A stretch of DNA of 64,000 nt from Tetmemena sp. SeJ-2015. Its lineage: Eukaryota; Ciliophora; Spirotrichea; Sporadotrichida; Oxytrichidae. Below are positions 53,650-64,000 of the stretch, piece by piece. Every line of letters starts with the position of its first letter. Position 1 is the stretch's first letter. A program made the translations under genes and the position numbers. Location: assembly GCA_027382625.1 (NCBI GenBank), contig JAJKFJ010022624.1, positions 1 through 64,000 of the forward strand. The letters run 5' to 3'. The notes under the pieces were generated by a model that did no database searches, had not been told where the DNA came from, and saw only the letters and a list, made by a program, of their open reading frames with translations.

Positions 53650-54387
53650 ATGTCCCTTGAGCACTCAAGGTTGCAGTTAATATATAGTTAAGAATGAGGA
53701 AGTCACAAGATTAATTTAAGGTCTTGTAACCTCAAGCCCTGAGAAGTGTTTATAGACCACTGCAAGCAGCCATATTGGATGAATAAGGGTTTTGAGTTGG
53801 ATATGTTTTAGCTAAAAATTAATTCACAAATATAAATATCTTTTTACTCCACATTCATTCACTATCTCTATCTTGCATTTCATCTTACATTCTATCTGGT
53901 ATATTTAAATATTTCTGATGGCGCTAAAGAGTAGGAGGAATAGGATTTATTGAGATAAAGGAGGGAGAGAGGCGGACTAATCTAGTAATGAGTTAAAGCA
54001 ATGTCTAACTAAATAAGCGGATTTGTATAGTATAATCTAGCTGAATTAAATATTGAGTTTTATCTTCTCAATTATAGGAAGTGGGAGCGCTTATCTTTAA
54101 GCGAGTGGACTTCGCAATTTTATAAACTTACTTACTGATTCTTTAATTAATAAAGATGCTCCAATCCCTCGAACAATTCACAAAATAAATAAACACACAC
54201 ATTCCACATATAATTAATCACATATCATAATCACATATTATAATCATACTATAAGAGAAAGAATAGATTATGTGATTCACATATTTTTTAAGACTCGAAC
54301 AATAGCAATCCTTAACCAACTCCCCCCTCAGCCTTCCATAAAACTCAAATATATGTGTAAGTAAATAACCAGTAAATTTTAATAAAT
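53650..54387. other. Gene-poor spacer
   Basis: About 740 bp with no supported coding sequence. It contains AC/AT-rich low complexity (about 54187-54260), including repeated cacatat units. Confidence 0.4.
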
Positions 54388-55230
54388 ATGAGCTTTCCCA
54401 TCCTGCCAAGCCTGTCAAGTCAAGAGCAGATTAAAAACGTCACAAATATCGGGCTGATAAATTCTCTGCCCGCCAACTGCCTCACGCAAAATGTTATGAT
54501 TCAGTCTCAACAACTAGGGGCACAATAAAATTTGGGTAAAAATCTAGAAGAGTTATCGGCAGAGGAAAAAAGAGAAAACAACAGTAGCTACTCCTCTTCA
54601 TCGCTCGAAAAGAAGTCACCAAAAAACATGATTAATTGTCCTTGTTTGCAAAATGGACAAATTATGTAATATTAATTCTACAAACTACATCTTGAATTGA
54701 GATAAATTAAAGTTTAAAATCCAGTTTTTAAAAAAAGTTACTGTAATGACTTAATTTCATTAAAAAAGTCATCATCTTTATCTCCAGATAACCTCGAAAG
54801 CAACGCTCTTCTATAATGATATATGTATTTTAGTTCTATGTGGGGAAGAGCGAAAGCGCTACAACGTGACTACAGACTAACAGTGATTGAGATTCATTGA
54901 GCTAGTGCACTCAGGGGAAAAATCAATAAAAGATGTAAGTTAAGGTGCTCACTCTGCCTGCTTCTAGATCAGACCCTATTATATTAAATTTTGCCTCAGT
55001 AGTATTAACCACTAGCTTTAGGCCTCTCTGCTTTGTGGAATCAACTATAGCACCGCAAAGTCTATAGTCAAATTTATATTATAAAATAAGGGGAAAATTA
55101 TTCTTATTTTGCTTTATGTCTATTTTTAATTGTTGAGAGACTAGGGCCGTGTCATGAAGAAAAAGCACCGTGCTCATAATACCTTCTTCCTAGAGAGGAT
55201 GCAAGCCTAGTAAATGTAAGTTAACCTCTC
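54388..55230 (+). CDS. Helix-turn-helix (homeodomain-like) protein, interrupted
   Basis: The start at 54388 gives MSFPILPSLSSQEQIKNVTN and a Ser/Gln-rich N-region. After a break near 54820-54835 comes a DNA-binding segment, ERKRYNVTTD..., LRFIELVHSGEKSIKD, then a gtaagt donor. Further pieces follow: GINYSTAKSIVKFI near 55040 and GRVMKKKHRAHNTFFLERMQ near 55150, with IES-like gaps of 60-100 bp between. The order (basic entry, helix, 'GINYSTAKSIV' recognition helix, 'GRV.KKK') is that of homeodomain-like/psq HTH proteins that are common in ciliates. A TGA within the first part (near 54883) is unresolved. No pointer was fixed. Confidence 0.5.
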
Positions 55231-55740
55231 GCACCGTAAATATCCCATACCACCCGAGCTAAAAAACAATCGTTTTTATTTTAAACTTGTATAATAAGAT
55301 TTAACAAGCGGGCGGGGTTCCCAATAGTATAGATTAGAATAATTTCGTTTATTAAAAAAATTATTTTTATGAAAATGGATTATATAATTAGCTGTTGAAA
55401 TTGAGGCATTTAAAAAAGGTATATGATATCCTCTTCTCTAAAGAAAAATTAAATTTTAGAATCTTTGAAAATCTTTTGAAAAGGCGGGTGGGAGTCATTT
55501 AAGGCTATCTCTAGTTCGTAGAATATCAATTTATTCATTCACAGCCCTCACCATATTTCTTTACTTCTTTCTGGAAAGCAAAAAGAACAATTTAATTTGT
55601 ATCCTTTGTATTCTTAAACTTGCTCAAGAACTAATTGAATAAATCCTAATCTTCCTGTTATTTATTAAATCTATAAATGATTATGATTTAATTATGATGA
55701 ATCTATATTACGATTGATTATTTCAGTGATGACTGCGTAT

Positions 55741-56025
55741 TTAAGTTAAAAAATCCACCTGGACGTAATTTTCTAATTTATTATTTTTAGCGGCTCCCTT
55801 AGAGAATGGCTTTTCGAACACACAAACTATGCCTTCTAACAACCAACCACTAATTATTACGTAAATATAGTGCAACATATATTTGTAAATCGGTTTAGCC
55901 AAGGTCAAAGAATGGATGGCCAGCCAGTTAATCACAGAAAGCATACAGATCAATTCAACGACGCCAGTGCAGCCGCAAATACATATTTTGCAAACCCTCC
56001 CAACTTTAGCGGCTAGGGTTTTCAA
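55741..56025 (-). CDS. Possible small membrane protein
   Basis: The minus-strand frame reads KTLAAKVGRVCKICICGCTG, then two hydrophobic stretches (VVELICMLSVINWLAIHSLT and YMLHYIYVIISGWLLEGIVC) and ends a little beyond 55741. A Cys-rich entry (CKICICGC) precedes the first membrane segment. A TGA eight codons after a plausible upstream ATG (56055) makes the start unclear. The sequence between 55231 and 55740 shows no supported gene. This could be chance. Confidence 0.3.
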   Translation of the reverse strand: MKTLAAKVGRVCKICICGCTGVVELICMLSVINWLAIHSLTLAKPIYKYMLHYIYVIISGWLLEGIVCVFEKPFSKGAAKNNKLENYVQVDFLT

Positions 56026-56306
56026 AAATCACCACTTAGTCAAAAAATACTTCATGATTAATATAATATTAAAATAGTTTAGAAGAAATTAAAAAAGATT
56101 CGGAGCTTAGTGGCTCCACTAAAATTAGTAACCTTCTATTTAATAGAGTAGCTGAATTAGAAAATTAGGAATATTAGGCAGGCGACCTACTCTCTCACTA
56201 AAAATATTCTTCCCAACTGACTCACACTCAAAAAACTAATGTCGAACAGGAATAAATCATCTTTAAAATGGCAAATTGGTTTTAAATAAATCGATTTTTT
56301 GAATAA

Positions 56307-57117
56307 TGGATGAGAAGTGTTGGTGATTCTCAACTCTTTAAGTCAATAAGTGATTTAAATTTGGCTCGCCCTAACATCCAGAGACAAGAATTAATAGACA
56401 GTTTATTCTAGCCATTTTAGAATCCGATTAATTAACACAACGCAGGTAACTAAGTGACTAGCCTACAAAGTGCCCAATTCAACCAGGCTGGTATTTCAAA
56501 TTAGGATAATTTAAATACCACTATGACAATTTTATAAAGGAAAGATAAAATATCAGTCAATAGCTGTTCTAATCAAAGCTCTCTGAAGCCATTAGATGGT
56601 AAAATTCGGAGGGGCTTGACCAGTAAATTCAAACACTCGGGGGACAACTCCCCAGCGGTTGCAACTTTGACATATCTTAATAGCTCCAGCACCAATTCAA
56701 CCCTTCTACACCTTACCAAAATTAGTATTAGTTTTTATATTGTTATTCTATTAAATGAGTAAGAAGTGAGCTCATAATTTGGATTGACAGCATCAGCTAG
56801 TGATATTTAGGCGTTATAAGTTTTAAATTCAAATCATGCTTTAATCTTTAGATTCAAGTTTAGCAAGACTCTCATATAAATTAATAGTATATTTGAATGT
56901 AAGAATTAACTCCACTATTAGACACTTGGAAGATCTCAACTTTTAGAAAGTGACCTCCATAAATTCTTAACTTAGAACTATGAGGGAGGTGCAAGATTAG
57001 ATTAGTTTACACCTCCCGCTCTCGTTTGGCTTAGAGTCCAGAGAGCAACAGGCCTCCCAAGCCTGCTCTTAAACAACCTCTCTGTTCGCCCGACTTGTGG
57101 AAAAAATTATGGCTGAT
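56307..57117 (+). CDS. Unrecognised Gln/Ser/Asn-rich protein
   Basis: One frame stays open for 270 codons with TAA/TAG as Gln and no TGA, from MRSVGDSQLFKSISDLNLAR to a TGA at about 57115. The segment ISVNSCSNQSSLKPLDGKIR is followed by a hydrophobic stretch (ISISFYIVILL) and later LVWLRVQRATGLPSLLLNN. The length without TGA in this AT-rich DNA argues for coding. No domain is recognised. Part of the frame may include unexcised IES. Confidence 0.4.
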
Positions 57118-57471
57118 GATGATCAGATGTGCATTTAAATTTTATATATTTCCACTCAATATAGAATGATGTCATAACAGGTCCCATGAGAAAAGGTGGA
57201 TAACCTTAGATATAAGAGATGGTTTGTATTCAATTAATATCTCTAATATTAGGATAAGTTAACCATTTGATAATATCAGACTTATATCCCATTAATTATA
57301 ATAACATCCTCAACTGTAGCAGATTTTTTTTCAACATCAAGAAAAGATCGATACTTAATTCACTAAGAATTATTTAGGGTAAATTTAATCTATCTACAAA
57401 ACTGAGATTATATAATCAACTGCATCTGATTGCAGTCGTAGCCTTGTTAAGCCTCAACCTTTCTCAGAGTT

Positions 57472-59035
57472 TCAAAGGTATTTTTGCTACTGTGTTTGTT
57501 GATTAAATATGCTGCTGCTGTTGTTTTAAGAGGTGATCTATGGATTACTTTCTAAGCTTTAAGTGTTTGATGAGCTACTCTAAGTGGAGGTATTTGCATT
57601 TACTACATCATCTTCAATTTTAATTGGGTTCTAAAATTGCTGTTGGCTCTTATCTATGAAGCTTGATATATTTGAAGTGTCGAAGTTATTAGTCCCGTTT
57701 TGAATGTAGTTCGAGAGGCTCTGCATGATTTAAGGACTACGATGTGCTATTTAGTTTGGATGCTGTGCTTGTGCATTATTATATGGAATTGACTAGTTTT
57801 AGTAGTGTGTTTAACTGGGATTAAAGCTGAACTTTGAGCTAGAGTTTAAGAGAGATTGCTAATTTGCAGTTGCACTATTTGCTTGGTAAATTCCTGGCCT
57901 AGACTAAATTCTTTCTTTTTCATCAATAAATAGCTTGGAGGGATCTAAAAGGTTATGATTGTGCCCATCTCTTATTCGGAAAAATCTAAAGGGTTCATTA
58001 GGAACTTTCCTGACAAATTCTAATCTGAATTAGCACTAACGGGATTTAAAATGACACTAGAAGAACAACTTTGATGAGTGATCTTTTCCAAGAACTGGCT
58101 ATTGAGTTTCTGGGACAACACCAAATCCATTTTAAAGAGCTGCATATTTCACCTGAACAATAACATGCTGATACTAATAAGCAGTAATCATTCGAAAGAG
58201 ATGTATGTAAGGAGAGTTTTTCTGAGGAGGAAGACTTGACATACTGTACGCATGATGATAGTTGCTCTCAATTTCACTATTTAGTGCGAGGTCAACATCG
58301 CTTCGTTCAAGATTAGCAGTAGGGTTAGGATTTTGCGGATTGTGATTGTTGATATTTAGAGTGTGTCTATTTCTGAGCGGTACTAAAGTTGGCTCTTGAT
58401 CTGCTGAAAACATAGGTGTTATTTAGATGTGAGGGCTAGAGGAAGGTTCTTAGTGTGGATAATTTGATACTGCCTAGCATTACAGCTCTGGGTTAAGGTG
58501 TTGAGTATCCTATTCGCTATTCTGCTAAATTATTAAAGTCCCTGCTTCATTTTTGCAACTTGAAGTTCCATGCTGAGCTTTATAAGCTTGAGTCATTTGC
58601 CCTTAGTTATTTAAAAGAGGAGCTTTGTTTTCCAAGAGAGATGCAGCTGCAACAAGTCTTAGTCTATCATTATCTCGAATAGACCAAATATAAAAGCTAA
58701 AATTTAGAGATAAGAATAGAGTCGATGTTGACAATAACAGAGTCCTCTAACATTAGCAAATATTTACTTCTTTCATCTAAAGCTGTTTGCCTACAAATAT
58801 TGCTTATAAAGTCATTCACGCTTTGATATTGCTCTTTGAAGAACGTTAGAATGAATCTGGGAGTATTGGGTACCTCCAGTGATATTCTGATACCTTAGTT
58901 TGTGGCAGGCTTGAGCCTGACTTAGTTTTAAGCTGAATCCTGGTTGCTTCTCTAAAAGATCTTCTCTTCTGAAATAGGTTGCTCTAAAGAGGATGTTAAA
59001 GCTTCAACTGAAGAAGTTGCGGATTAACTTGACAT
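57472..59035 (-). CDS. FLYWCH/WRKY-type zinc-finger protein
   Basis: The start at 59035 gives MSSQSATSSVEALTSSLEQP and a folded segment, IRISLEVPNTPRFILTFFKE to QLLYLVYSRQ. After a break near 58680 comes a long Asn/Gln-rich region with PMFSADQEPTLVPLRNRHTL, then KLFFQCHFKSRQCQFRLEFV and FRFFRIRDGHNHNL. The pattern C-x6-C...H-x-H with preceding aromatic residues is that of the FLYWCH/WRKY-GCM1 zinc-binding fold, which in ciliates and mobile elements binds DNA. The Gln/Ser-rich tail ends at TGA 57472-57474. A transcription factor is likely; the family call is by motif only. Confidence 0.5.
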
Positions 59036-59256
59036 GAACTAATTTCAAGTTAAAATTTGAGCTATCAAACTTGATTTTTTCTCTATTTCTGCTAATCGAT
59101 TTAATCCTCACATATAGGAGATAACTTTTAAAATTAAACTTAATGAGGGAAAAAGAATCTGAAAATAAATAAAAGCTATTTATAAATAAGCTAGATTCAT
59201 ACTGTTATATAATTAGAGAGTAAGAGTTGTTTTCTCTCACACTCTTTTTCACTTTA

Positions 59257-62200
59257 TCAGCGGGGTAGTTTCTCGACAAAGTTAATAAATGTATCAGAAT
59301 TGATGGGTGCATCTCTCCTTGTGAAGTCTGGGAAGTTAGATAATCTATTTGACTCGTTAATATAAATGTCGCTGTTCTCTATAAACCTATTTATTGACTG
59401 CTCTTGAATGCTTAGATCTCCGTGCTAAAAAATGAAATATATATTTGATGTCACTATTCACCTTAAATTGCGATAGCCTCTCTTATATCTTCATGTTTAT
59501 TATCTATTTACTCTATTCCAATTTCATGAGTTTGCTTATCATTTTAGCTTGTTCTATCCTCTTAATTTGGTTCTTCTTAAACAGACCTGTACTTAAGCAA
59601 TGGATCCAGAGATTGATATAACACTTAAAGCTTCGATGGTGATTTTTGCGACTTATTTGAAGTTCCTGATTAAGGCCTCTGAAATTCGTTAACTTACACG
59701 CTCATTCTAGACTCATTCATCTTTTAAGAGGATTATTTGATAACTATTTATGAGAATTCAATTTTAATTGGCAAAAATTTCCATAATACTCCATATTCTG
59801 CTCTCTTATCTTTTGCAGAATTCCAACCTATTTTGTTGAGTTAGATGCCTTGGTGATATTCTTGTGGACTTTGACTTTGACTACTTTCAGCTTTCTTACA
59901 GTCTTAGAAACTTATTTTTCGTCTGGAGGAAGTTGTATGGAATCAAATTTTAATATTTTAAATCATAAATATTGATAATTAAATCTAACTAGTCCAGTTA
60001 GTCTATGCTCTTGTTCAACTATTTAGATGTAAGTAACTAATTTAACTAGAGCTACTCAAATTCATTCTCAGTTGTCAGAGGGATTTAAAAAGACTGATGG
60101 TGCCTTCTTCGATCTTCCCCATCGTTAATTTGAGTGTCTATTTACTTGTTAGTGCTCACATCTATCACATGCATACTTTAAACTGACATGTTCTCGACAG
60201 AGTGTATATGACTTAAACTCTGCTCAATATATTCCTTTAGTTTCTATTGTCCAAAGACCATATTGTTTCTATTGATAGCTAAAGCTCCTGCGTGCATCTG
60301 AGCTATCTGGTCGTTAGTCAGCTTAGCAGAATTGTTAAACTAAAAAGGAGGCTTCTGTTAACTTGAAGGATTTCTCGGAGCGAAAACCTTTTACTGCTTT
60401 TGATCCCTCATTGGCTCTTCATAACTAACTATATTTGGGACGAATCTTGGCTTCGATGGAGAATTCACTTTAGCTTCTTCAGTTACCATAGGCTCTTTTT
60501 GAGAAGTCTGTAAATTCTACTCTTCCTCTCTAGGACCTCCAGAGCTGCCACCCATGTTCTCTATCTTTGAACTCTAGGCTTGTTGATCTTCAGCTGAGTA
60601 GGAGATATGCAATTGATATGAAATAAAGTAGTGAGGAACTTCGATGTCTTCGATAATCATTTTTCCTTCTTACTTAAGCTAGATCACCTGTGTTTCTTCT
60701 AACTCTATCTGTGCTTGCTTCTTTTCCTCTTATACAGGAATCTCTCTCCCTCTCTCCCCTTGATCATCGATAAGTCTTTGTCTTTCATTCCTCTATTCCT
60801 ACTCTTAGTGCATTTCCTTTAGCACTTGCTTTTTTACCTTGTTGAGCTTAATAATCTTCTTCTTGCTTTTGTTTTTGGTCTGCTTTCTCTTTTGCTTATT
60901 TTCCTCTCCTATGCGATTGAGTAGGTCCTAATCGATTTTGACTTTCAAGCTTTCCGCAATTATAGCATCTACAGGTGGGAGAGTCGATGGCTTCTTGGAA
61001 ACTGCCTCGTAGTTATTGGGAGTGTTGAGATAATTGTCGGACTTAAATTTGTTGAAGAAATCATTTACGCCTCCCATATCCATCTCTAGGATTTCATTCT
61101 AGACTAAACGCAGAATTCCTATAGTCACTTAGAAGATGAAGGCGGAGAAGAAAAGTTAATAATCATGCTTAAAGATAATAAAAATTAGAGCCATGGACTA
61201 GTATATTATCCCAGATGCGAAGGCATAATCCAAAGGGGAAACTATACAAGAACAAGGAGAGGAACCATTTCTAAATCCACAGAGCTGGAGGAAAGTTTAT
61301 ATCCTCAAAGTGCTTGTGCAACTCTGGCAATTCAGATCGAAGCAGATAATCAAGCTGCTCCTCGTATTAGCTCAGCAACGGGAATCTATCTTTGAATAAG
61401 CCTCGTATGCCTCAATTCTGGGCAGCTCTGAGTTTACTCGTGAAGTTTTGCTAAGTGAGGCAAAGAACCAAAACGCATCTTTCTCTTAGCCTCCGTTAAC
61501 TAAGAGTATGAAAGCTATCAAGAAGTTTATACTCTGAGTGTAACCGACTTATAAAAATTAAGCATAACTTTTTCATCATACACGCTATATGCTTGGAGTA
61601 TATTTTTGAGAGAATTTTATCCCTGCTCTCCAAAGAAGGCTTTGTTGAAGTACTTGTGCTCTGGAAATGTTCTGTCCAAGTCTTTTGCGATTTACTCTGC
61701 CACTAAGCCATTTGCGCCTTTTAGTAACAGCTCTTCGTAAGCCCCTTTCATGGGCTTCAAGAACTTGCTAGTGATGACTTTCCAAGCAAGCCAACGGTAT
61801 TGTACCGGAGGCCCTTTGCTGAGCCTTGCCAGAAACTTTTAAGGATAAGTTTCGAAGAAGTTATTTAGCCCAGTTATTGCATACTACTTGTGGAAAACTA
61901 TCTTCATCATAGATAAATTTAAAAAAAGATTTAATCTAGTCGTTAAGTCTCTAATTTCTGACTGCAATGACTTTGGTGGCAATATCTGGATCAAGCCCGT
62001 ACACGACCATCTTTCCCCACTTTTCTAGTCTCTTTCCGATTCTAGGCTGTTTTTGCACTCCCCCAAATTATAGGCACTGCTGAAATGCGTCATTTTAAAA
62101 GTACACTCCAACTCTTGCTTGCTCAGGATCAAGCGTCCTAGAGCATTTTATTATGCTCCATCATCTCATCAAAATTAGTCTCATTTAGAGAAGTCCAATA

Positions 62201-62297
62201 AATTCCCTGCTGGTCTCTTAATTATGGTTGCGTTGGGATGCTTTTAATACTTCTTCGATTTGCAAACTATAGTGCCACAGCTTGCTCCTGCTCCCAT
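59257..62297 (-). CDS. TBC-domain Rab GTPase-activating protein
   Basis: The start at 62297 gives MGAGASCGTIVCKSKKYQKH, a possible N-myristoylation start (MG). The TBC domain runs from about 61850: GPPVQYRWLAWKVITSKFLK, QIAKDLDRTFPEHKYFNKAF, QGQNSLKNILQAYSVYDEKV and, after a 20-bp IES, GYTQSINFLIAFILLVNGG, then KDAFWFFASL and SPLDYAFAS. These match the shark/TBC motifs, though the Arg finger ('I..D..R') has LDRTFPEH in place. A long C-terminal region follows: Lys-rich (KNKSKKKIIKLNKVKKQVLK), Glu/Gln-rich and disordered. The end is TGA 59257-59259 (DAPINSDTFINFVEKLPR). Such proteins switch off Rab GTPases in membrane traffic. Further breaks lie near 61150-61450 and 59700-60060. Confidence 0.82.
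61547..61570. other. 20-bp IES with pointer ACTT in the TBC gene
   Basis: ACTT occurs at 61547-61550 and 61567-61570. Removing 20 bp changes a broken frame into SVYDEKVGYTQSINFLIAF, the TBC 'VGY.Q..NF' motif. Confidence 0.8.
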
Positions 62298-62645
62298 TTT
62301 TGAAGTTAGATTTTGTAATTGCGATAAACTATAATCTGATTTATCGAGATAGGCCTTTTTTAATTTATTATCAAGTTTAAAAATCGTACTATACCCCTCA
62401 CTAGCACTTATACACAGTCCTGATTAATTATTTGAAGGAATATTTCTGATTTTCTCCGACTTTTCTTCGATATATCTTAACCTCAAATTTTGTTCTAGAG
62501 GTAAATAAATCAGTAAGAAAGCAAGACAAATTCCCTATAATTCCTTAATTTTAATAATTTTTAATATCTATGGAAGCGATTTAAAATAATACTCCACTCT
62601 AAAGCTTCGCTTTACAAAAACATAACATAGTACCCTCCAGGCAAA
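62298..62645. promoter_or_regulatory. Divergent intergenic region
   Basis: These 348 bp lie between the starts of two outward-facing genes and are AT-rich. They presumably hold both promoters, but I see no recognisable element. Confidence 0.35.
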
Positions 62646-64000
62646 TGAATAACAGTCAAGCCTCCACTTCTCTGGCACTGCCCGCTCGGAGGAACTCCTT
62701 GACTAAATCTTAATCAGTAGTCTCTCTACAGAGGAAAAATCGATACTCTGAGCCCCAAAATAACTTTAATCTTCCTAAATTTGATAAGATATAAATAGCA
62801 TATTTATTATTGGGATAAGTAAGTTTACAAAGCAAGAGATGAACGGGTAATCTTAAGGGGATTAATCTGGGACTAATCAGCAATACAGCCACCAGAGTTA
62901 AGTTCAAGCAAATCAGAGTGCGGGTCCTGTGTTTCCTTAATTGGGATAATCAGCTGCACTTTCTCCTTTTATTAAACCCTAATCCAATCTCAAAAATTAA
63001 CCTTTAAATATAATATTCATTTCAGTTTACAACTGCATACTGTAAAATAGTTTCTTATAATTTATACTTAGATAGTGAGAGTTGGGTAGATCATATCCTC
63101 CAATAGCACTTCTGAAAATTAAAACTTAAGTGCTAATCTGCAGCACTAATCCACTCTACCTTTGAAATCAGCGAGGAATGATTCTCAGCGTTTCTAGAGA
63201 GGCAGAGATTCCTCTTCACTGATCTAAACTGAGAGAAAGGCAATCAATTTCCCTAAAATTGGAATGCAAAATCCAGCTGACTTCAGATAGTAGGATAAAA
63301 AAGACTATTCAGGTAATCCCAGTCAGTAATCGTCTAATAACAATGAATTATTTATTATGAAATCTTTATAGACATTAAATTGTCTAACTACCTTGCTCTG
63401 CCACCAAATGAAGCTAAACTTAATCCCTCAAGAAACGTTTAACAAGAACACAATACCATCCCTAATAATCAGCTGGCTCTCTTTAATGGAGGCTCTATAG
63501 ATGAGAATTCTTTTTTCTCCTCTTTGTCTCGCTTTCCATCAACTGCTGTCAATCAGAATCCTACTTCACTCAGCTTATCCCTCGCTCAGCCTAGTCATCT
63601 TGCCGATCTAAGAAATTAAAACCGAATAGAGAATTTAATAAAGCCACCATTTTTTTATGAAATGTAACTCAAATAAACTTTGCTCCACCAAAACCCTAAC
63701 TATCCTATAAGGAGATGATGGACCAAATCAGACAGCAGAAATTTGAGAAGCAGCAATAGGAAGAAGAGCGCTTGAGGCACAAAGAGATGATAAAAAAGCA
63801 GAGAGAGAAGGACGATCGTAAAAACGAGAGAGAAGAGCGATTGAAGGACAACTAAAGCTATATGAAGGGAAAAAATGACATCCCATCGCAGTATAGACTT
63901 ACACCTCTCACATTAGTTTTTATTAAGGATGAAAGAAGAGGAAGAGAAAGTGATGAGGGACAAGTATTCAAAGCTTGTCTTGAAAAAGGGAGAGAGATAT
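62646..64000 (+). CDS. Ser/Gln-rich coiled-coil protein, 3' end beyond the window
   Basis: The ATG at 62646 gives MNNSQASTSLALPARRNSLT. Introns or IESs near 62815 and 63000-63090 separate segments such as GTNQQYSHQSQVQANQSAGP and SARNDSQRFQRGRDSSSLIQ. IESs at 63332-63387 and 63662-63717 are verified by pointers. The last part is a charged coiled coil: FFYEMMDQIRQQKFEKQQQE, ERLRHKEMIKKQREKDDRKN, then, after a ~37-bp intron, MKEEEEKVMRDKYSKLVLKK. It is open to the window end. A cytoskeletal role is likely by composition only. Confidence 0.6.
63332..63387. other. 50-bp IES with pointer GTCTAA
   Basis: GTCTAA occurs at 63332-63337 and 63382-63387. Removal joins GNPSQQSSN to YLALPPNEAKLNP. Confidence 0.8.
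63662..63717. other. 53-bp IES with pointer ATG
   Basis: ATG occurs at 63662-63664 and 63715-63717, within the longer imperfect match GA(A/G)ATG. Removal joins PPFFYEM to MDQIRQQKFEKQ and avoids an in-frame TGA. Confidence 0.65.

Noticed and set aside
54187..54260. CRISPR-like or tandem array from repeated cacatat units
   Set aside because: The units are short, irregular and AT-rich low complexity without spacers.

Overview
The window reads as germline (micronuclear) DNA of a spirotrich ciliate close to Oxytricha, Stylonychia or Tetmemena. Three observations support this. First, TAA and TAG lie in frame at conserved glutamines and only TGA ends genes, so the standard-code open frames are fragments. 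Second, conserved genes are interrupted by AT-rich stretches flanked by short direct repeats (pointers), without GT/AG borders; removing the stretch plus one repeat copy restores conserved protein motifs. I verified twelve such internal eliminated sequences (IESs), 20 bp to 1.48 kb long. Ordinary GT-AG introns of about 30-90 bp occur as well. Third, 39025-43322 is a telomere-bearing (TBE, Tc1/mariner-type) transposon with C4A4-type ends and an ATT target duplication.

Layout. 1-9.5 kb: several fragmented unrecognised genes, one putative secreted protein, and a two-copy repeat carrying a GC-rich insert (7.7-8.9 kb). 6.2-13.2 kb: two diverged paralogous genes on the minus strand. 13.3-17.7 kb: tandem UNC93-like transporters whose IESs differ. 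17.8-28.1 kb: two unknown or coiled-coil genes, a TAF2-like (dead M1 peptidase fold) gene and a large coiled-coil gene. 28.3-36.0 kb: proteasome ATPase Rpt3, a lysine-ketoglutarate reductase-like gene and a PEX6-like AAA ATPase. A complete second gene sits inside one IES of the PEX6-like gene. 36.1-38.8 kb: AP-3 beta-adaptin-like gene, followed by the TBE element. 43.5-45.9 kb: ABHD4/5-like hydrolase, convergent with an unknown gene. 46.0-51.1 kb: a scrambled PPIP5K/Vip1 inositol-pyrophosphate kinase. 51.3-64 kb: HAPSTR1-like, CH-like, HTH, FLYWCH/WRKY-like and TBC RabGAP genes and several unknowns, mostly without obvious scrambling.

Main discovery. The Vip1 gene is cut into at least four macronuclear-destined segments lying in the germline in the order B(+), D(-), A(-), C(+), where the protein order is A-B-C-D; A and D are inverted. 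The A/B joint uses a 9-bp pointer and restores an uninterrupted N-terminal domain. A complete endosulfine-like gene lies between D and A. Together with the gene nested in the PEX6-like IES, the window shows two 'Russian-doll' arrangements, in which whole genes sit within the eliminated or scrambled DNA of other genes.

Limits. All translations were done by eye. Exon and segment borders are exact only where a pointer or GT-AG pair is stated. Family calls come from remembered motifs, not searches. The TBE interior has many broken frames at homopolymers, which may be decay or assembly error.
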